A stretch of 64,000 bases of DNA, from positions 3,286,001-3,350,000 of the forward strand of contig CP087206.1 in the NCBI GenBank assembly GCA_020912385.1, read 5' to 3'. Below the pieces are notes generated by a model. It had not been told where the DNA came from. It was given only the letters and a program-made list of their open reading frames with translations, and ran no database searches. Within the stretch, counting starts at the first letter, position 1. Every line of letters starts with the position of its first letter. Both the position numbers and the translations under genes were made by a program. The DNA is from Neofusicoccum parvum (Eukaryota > Ascomycota > Dothideomycetes > Botryosphaeriales > Botryosphaeriaceae). Positions 59,213 through 64,000 of this stretch are shown here, in pieces.

Positions 59213-61454
59213 ATGTCGCCGCAACTCTGGGGGCTGATCAAGCGCAGCACGCATTCAAGGTTTCACAAAATGTCCCCCAGCAAGATTCCGGACGAAGAAC
59301 TCAGAGAAGGCAGCGTCGATGTGTTGGTCGCCGATGTCCCCAATGTCAACGGCAACCACGGACTCCAGCGCCCGTCCACCAGCGATGTTTTGGTCGTTGG
59401 AGCTGGCCCAGCAGGCCTGATGCTGGCGTGAGTGGAAAAAAGTCTAACATGACAACATGGAGATTGACACGCTGCGCAGGGACAACCTTTCTCGCTTTGG
59501 AATGAAGGTCGAAATCATCGACAACAGGCCAAACAGGACCCTAACCGGTAGAGCAGACGGCCTGCAGCCCAAGTCCATAGAGACTCTGCGCCAGATGAGA
59601 CTGATTGACCCTCTTTTGCGCAAGGGTGTCAAGGTGTTTGACATCTGTTTCTGGGTAACACAGGACTTTTTGATTTGTCTGTCTGTTAAAATGCTAATTC
59701 GGGAAACAGAGGTCGGCGTTGAACGAGAAGATGCACAGAAACGGGCGGGAGGTGCATTATCCCCACGACGCAGTTGATCTGCTGGATCCGTACATCCTTC
59801 TCGTCCACCAGGGCATGATTGAGCAGCTTTTCATCGACGATCTGGAAGAGCGTGGAGTAGAGGTCCGGAGGAACACCGCATTCATGGATTTTGCCTACAC
59901 CGGAAAGGCCGCTCCCGTTGAGGTCACCTGCATGGCCGATGTCCAGCACCAGAGACTTTCCTTGAGCACCGGCTTCGTCGTCGGCTGCGATGGAGCGCAC
60001 TCCCAGGTGCGGAAATCCATTCCCGGAGCACAGCCCGTAGGCGCATCTTCTGATGCCATCTGGGGCGTGCTGGACGGCCAGATCGAGACGAATTTCCCGG
60101 ATCTTTGGTCCAAGGCCGTGATCTACTCCGAAGAAGCCGGTTCCGTCCTGATCATCCCGCGTGAGCGGAACCTGACCCGATTGTACATCGAGCTGAAGCC
60201 GGAGTCGAGAGGAAGCACATCCAGGGACGAGCTTACGCAGGAGTTTGTCATGCACAGAGCGCAAGAGATCATGGACCCGTTCCATCTGCGGTGGAAGACG
60301 GTCGGTACGTCACACCTCGTATTCGCTAGCACCTTCATTTGAAGAAAGTTTCGCGAAACTGACTCTTTGTAGAATGGTTCGGAAGATACCAGGTCGGCCA
60401 GCGGGTGGCCACCAAGTTCACCGATGAAAGGGGGCGGGTGTACATCTGCGGAGACGTGAGTGTCCAGCCTCTGACTCGCTGCAGATCATTTTCATGCTCA
60501 CACACCGCACAGGCCAGCCACACGCATTCCCCGAAGGCCGCACAGGGCATGAACACTTCAATGCACGATGCGTGGAATCTTGCATGGAAGCTGAACCTGG
60601 CCGCGCGTAAGTTGGCGAAGCCCGAGCTGCTGGCAACATACGAAGCCGAGCGACGCAAGATCGCCCAGGATCTGATCAACTTCGACTACGAGCACGCCAG
60701 CGCCTTCGCGGCCGGCGACTCGGACGCGTTGGCGCAGAACTTCATGACGAACGTCCGCTTCATCTCAGGCATCGGCGCCGAGTACTCGCCCAACGTGCTG
60801 AACATGCCGACCAAGGCGATGGGCTCGGGCGACCTGAAGCCGGGCTGCCTGCCCACGCCGGCCAAGGTGACGCGCTACTTCGACGCGAACCCGGTCGACA
60901 TCCAGCTGGACATCCCGATGCTGGGCCAGTTCCGCATCTACTTCTTCTGCAACAACGCGCTGACCAGCCGGTCGTTCATCGACACGGTGTGCGGCTACTC
61001 CAACAGCCAGAACTCGTTCATGGGCCGCATGAGCGCCGCCGCCAACGCCAGCTACACGCTGCAGCCGGCCATGGCCGCTCCGCACGACGAGTTCGTGTGC
61101 CCGGAGCGCTACACCACCGTCTCGAGCCTCTTCACCTACGCCCTCGTCACCAGCATGCCCAAGGCCGCCCTCGAGATTGCTGATCTGCCTCAGGTGCTGC
61201 GCGACTCGGCCTGGACGGTCTACCTCGACGACCAGGCCATCGCCGACACCCGCGGCCGGACGTGCATCGACAAGTGGCTTGGCGGGCTGCAGGACGACCA
61301 GACGGCCGTCGCCATCGTGCGGCCGGATGGCTACGTTGGCTCGCTGCAGATCTGGCCGGAAGGCAGCAGGGAATGCGGCCAGCAGGCATCTAAGTGGATG
61401 GACGAGTACTTTGACGGATTCTTGGAGGACAAGGTCGGTGCTCCGAATTACTGA
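59213..61454 (+). CDS. FAD-dependent aromatic monooxygenase (phenol 2-monooxygenase type)
   Basis: Five exons: 59213-59427, 59480-59654, 59710-60304, 60373-60455 and 60513-61454, all in phase, 669 aa. Class A flavoprotein hydroxylases of this group add a hydroxyl to phenolic rings using NADPH and O2. The FAD dinucleotide fold reads [14 protein letters not shown] (GAGPAG at 63-68). The [17 protein letters not shown] segment is diagnostic of the phenol-hydroxylase group. [17 protein letters not shown] is the DG motif and [20 protein letters not shown] the GD motif. A thioredoxin-like dimerisation domain (about 500-669) ends the protein, as in phenol hydroxylase. A second Met, [10 protein letters not shown] at 59270, could be the start. 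The substrate cannot be told from sequence. Confidence 0.9.
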
Positions 61455-62589
61455 GGTGTTGTCACGGTTGCATGTGGCAAATGCGTGTCGCGGCGAATCA
61501 AGGCTTGTCATACCATCATAAAGAACCTGGTAGAGGAGAGAGACAAATGTGGACCGCGGAGCGGGGTACTTCGAAAGACAAGAGCTATGGAGACCAACGG
61601 TTGGCTCATAGAACGGCGTTGATAGCGTTTGCTTTTTTTTCCATGTATAAGGTTGGGTAGATTAATGCACAGACACAAAGAATCAACACGGAATGGAATC
61701 TCGGCTTCGTCAGCCATCCAATCGGTCGTCCATTCATGTAGAGCAGGACTTCATGCTTTTCGTGCCCACCTCCGCAGTGTTAAGCTTATCATGTCTAAAT
61801 TGACTTTTGTTCCTCTAAGGCGCTACAACTTTCCCTTTCCACTCGGGTAACGGCACAAAACGAGGCGTACGTAGGTTGCTACGTTTCCCCGAAACTGTCT
61901 GTGCGTCAGTTTGAGCCAGGTTTGCGAACTCAACCAGATCTGCGGGCCAGCAGTAGTAGAGTGGAAACCTGCGTGAGGTCATCCGGATAAATGTTCTGGG
62001 CTCGCCGTTGGGTTGGTGACTGGCACCGACTGTGGCGAACAGACCGTGTATTACAAATATGAAAGCTGGATGTTAACACCCGAAAAGTATGCGGATGGCG
62101 ATTATAAGCAAGCTTTTGTGATAATGCTCTATTTCACAATGTATAGTTGCTTTGGGCTCGTGGCAGCGCTTCCTACTGGCCGGCGCTGGGTGTAGGAATG
62201 TGGTCATGCAGGGCGGGTCACCTGCTGGATGAGACTACTTTTCATGCACGAGCTGCCGCGCTTCCTTCTTCCTCATCCTCACAGGGCACGGCATCGTGTG
62301 CCTCGGTAATTTTGTTCTTTCCATTTGCGTTTCAAGATCACCTTCCTCAACGGTTGAGGTGCTCAAGATTTCACGTATGGCTGAAACCCTTGTAAATTAT
62401 GAAGCTCTTACTTGCAACGCGTCTGAAAAGATGGGTCTGGACCAGCGACCCGCTTACTCCAGCTCTACTGGAACATAGGAACCCTTTGCACTTTTGTCAA
62501 AGCGCACGATTAGAAGCTGCGGTGGCAGATGCAATCCGGGATGAGCGTTCCAGAACGCTCTGAAGCAGACTGGAAAGACGAAAATGAGC
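61455..62589. other. Convergent intergenic region
   Basis: About 1.1 kb between two convergent stops. It should contain two 3' UTRs. Short frames only; no repeat or RNA gene recognised. Confidence 0.45.
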
Positions 62590-63505
62590 TCAAAAGCGCT
62601 GGGCGAGTTCCAAAGAGGGCGGCTTACCAAACAAAGCTACATCGTCACTAACGATCGTCCATACCAGGGGCGCATATACGAATGAGCTCTCGTAAATCCC
62701 AAAAGCCACAGCCACGATCCCCAAAACGGAGCGTACCTGGCACCAAAAAAAAGGTCAGCTCCATCACCAAAAGCAGCCAGCAAAGGCGGAAGAAGAAAAA
62801 CATCAAGAGACCCACCGTCATGGCCCCCGCAACAACCACCATCGCGTCGAACAGCCGCCCATACTCCCTCGGCCTCCCCGCACCCAGCTCCTCGCCCTCC
62901 TCGCCCTCCTTCGCCGCCCACTCCCGCGCCAGCCGGCGATAGTCGAAGGCGACAGCCGCAAAGTACGCGCAGAACGGCAGCTGCGCGAACGGCGTGCACG
63001 CAGCGGCGGCCGGCCACCACAGCAACAGCACCGCAGCACCGCTCAGCGCGTGCGGCACGAGCAGCGCGCACCCGACCCTCCACTCACGCAGCAGCCTGGC
63101 CGCGTCGGGCGAGGAGGAGGAAGAAGAGCTTCGACCCGCCGCAGGGACGACGGACCAGGCGAGGCGGCACAGCGTGGCGAAGCCGGCGTGGGCGAGCAGC
63201 GACGCGCCGACGTCGACGACCGAGACGAAGGCGTGGTCCGCGCGGCCGCGCACCAGCGGCCGCAGGTGCGGCTGCAGTGCCTGCCCGTACAGCGCGCCGT
63301 ACGCGACCAGCTGCCCGCCCAGGACCAGCGGCCAGAGGTACGACGCGCGGTGGCGGAGCAGCTGCGCCAGCGCCGCCAGCGACGCGACGAAGAAGGTGAG
63401 GAAGGGGACGAGGCTGAGCGAGAGGAGGGCGTAGTAGGCCGGCCAGGAGCCGTAGCGTTGGAGCGGCTCGAGGCCGGGGCGGCCGAGGCCGCGGGGGAGG
63501 AGCAT
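62590..63505 (-). CDS. Polytopic membrane protein of unknown family
   Basis: Two exons on the minus strand, 63505-62816 and 62736-62590, with a 79-nt intron (GTGGGT...GCCAG), phase 0, 278 aa. Around seven hydrophobic segments are visible, for example YALLSLSLVPFLTFFVASLA, SYLWPLVLGGQLVAYGALYG, LLVPHALSGAAVLLLWWPAA, DAMVVVAGAMT and, in exon 2, VLGIVAVAFGIYESSFVYAP. Loops are short except a Ser-rich loop near residue 120 and a charged KEGEEGEELGAG loop before the last pair of segments. Exon 1 is extremely GC-rich. The hydrophobic character of the short second exon supports the splice. I do not recognise the family; an RTA1-like or other seven-helix fungal protein is possible but unproven. Confidence 0.7.
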
Positions 63506-64000
63506 CGCCGGGGGGTTGGGGTTGTGGGGTTGAGGTTGGGTTTGGGTTGGAGGCGGGTGATGGCCGGCGCGCGTCGTGGAGGTGCGGAGGTGGGCGCGGC
63601 GTGTTTTAAGATGGGCGCGTTCCTGCGCCACGCGGGGGTATTTTTATCTTTAGCTCCTGTGCGGCCCGTTGGGGGCTGGATAACGGCAAGGGTGGAGCGG
63701 GTTGGTGTGTTCGTATAAATGGCGGCTGAATCCTTCCAGAACGTTGCAGATGCGGGTTGGAATGCTCTTTTCTTCAGTCATTGGCTACCACACTTATATT
63801 CCACAGAATTGCGAGGCACGACTCTGTACTCTTGCAAGATGGCAAAAGTAATGAACTGAACAATGAAATTGCGGATGACTATAACTTTCCATTGGGAACC
63901 GTGCCCTATATATGCAGCGAGTTGAGTCGGCAGCGAGCCTTGCAAATGCCAATCGGCTACACTCTCTCAAACCGGCAAAAAATAGAAATGCCCACTCACC
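63506..64000. other. Right-hand flank
   Basis: About 500 bp upstream of the membrane protein gene, expected to hold its promoter. A pyrimidine/purine asymmetry with GGGGTTGGGGTTGTGGGGTT lies just upstream of the start (63509-63530). No other gene begins in this part. Confidence 0.4.

Overview
The window comes from the nuclear genome of a filamentous ascomycete (Pezizomycotina; Dothideomycetes or Eurotiomycetes seem likely, but I cannot fix the class). The evidence is GT-AG introns mostly of 50-100 nt, many with CTAAC/CTGAC-like branch sites, and typical fungal genes: a CreB-type deubiquitinase, a hybrid histidine kinase, LCL3, a 2EXR-domain protein and a phenol-hydroxylase-type monooxygenase. 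There is no operon structure, no rRNA, no tRNA I could confirm and no intact transposon. Coding sequence was rebuilt by joining open frames across splice sites and checking that phases agree.

Layout. 0-0.2 kb: 3' end of a gene cut by the window edge. 2.2-5.0 kb (+): CreB/USP12-46-type ubiquitin hydrolase. 9.2-13.9 kb (+): PAS-rich hybrid histidine kinase of 1490 aa. 16.8-18.9 kb: TFIIS (-) and the NuA4 subunit EAF6 (+) diverge from one 342-bp promoter. 18.9-34.1 kb: very gene-poor and partly very GC-rich, holding one two-finger C2H2 regulator (25.6-26.8 kb, -) plus simple repeats, including a 40-nt C run. 34.1-38.8 kb: the U3 snoRNP WD40 protein UTP12/DIP2 (-) and the Arp2/3 subunit ARPC2 (+) diverge from a 429-bp promoter. 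39.1-39.5 kb (-): small basic-tailed protein. 41.1-45.1 kb (-): arginine-specific carbamoyl-phosphate synthase large chain, with a 27-bp minisatellite in one intron. 45.4-45.7 kb (-): 42-aa one-membrane-segment microprotein. 46.4-47.3 kb (-): LCL3 nuclease. 47.9-48.5 kb (-): decayed MFS transporter. 49.4-50.4 kb (-): FAR-17a/AIG1-like membrane hydrolase. 53.5-55.7 kb (-): p23 (CS) domain fused to a 2EXR/F-box-like domain. 56.2-58.7 kb (-): amidase. 59.2-61.5 kb (+): FAD monooxygenase. 62.6-63.5 kb (-): polytopic membrane protein.

How the genes relate. Most are unrelated housekeeping genes (transcription elongation, histone acetylation, ribosome biogenesis, actin nucleation, arginine synthesis). 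The only pair that looks like a functional unit is the divergent amidase and FAD monooxygenase. No clear new multi-gene system is visible. The most unusual items are the p23-2EXR fusion, the amidase gene with an 8-nt microexon and two GC-AG introns, a 14-nt microexon carrying the catalytic box of the deubiquitinase, the microprotein gene, and a MITE-like inverted repeat found at two places.
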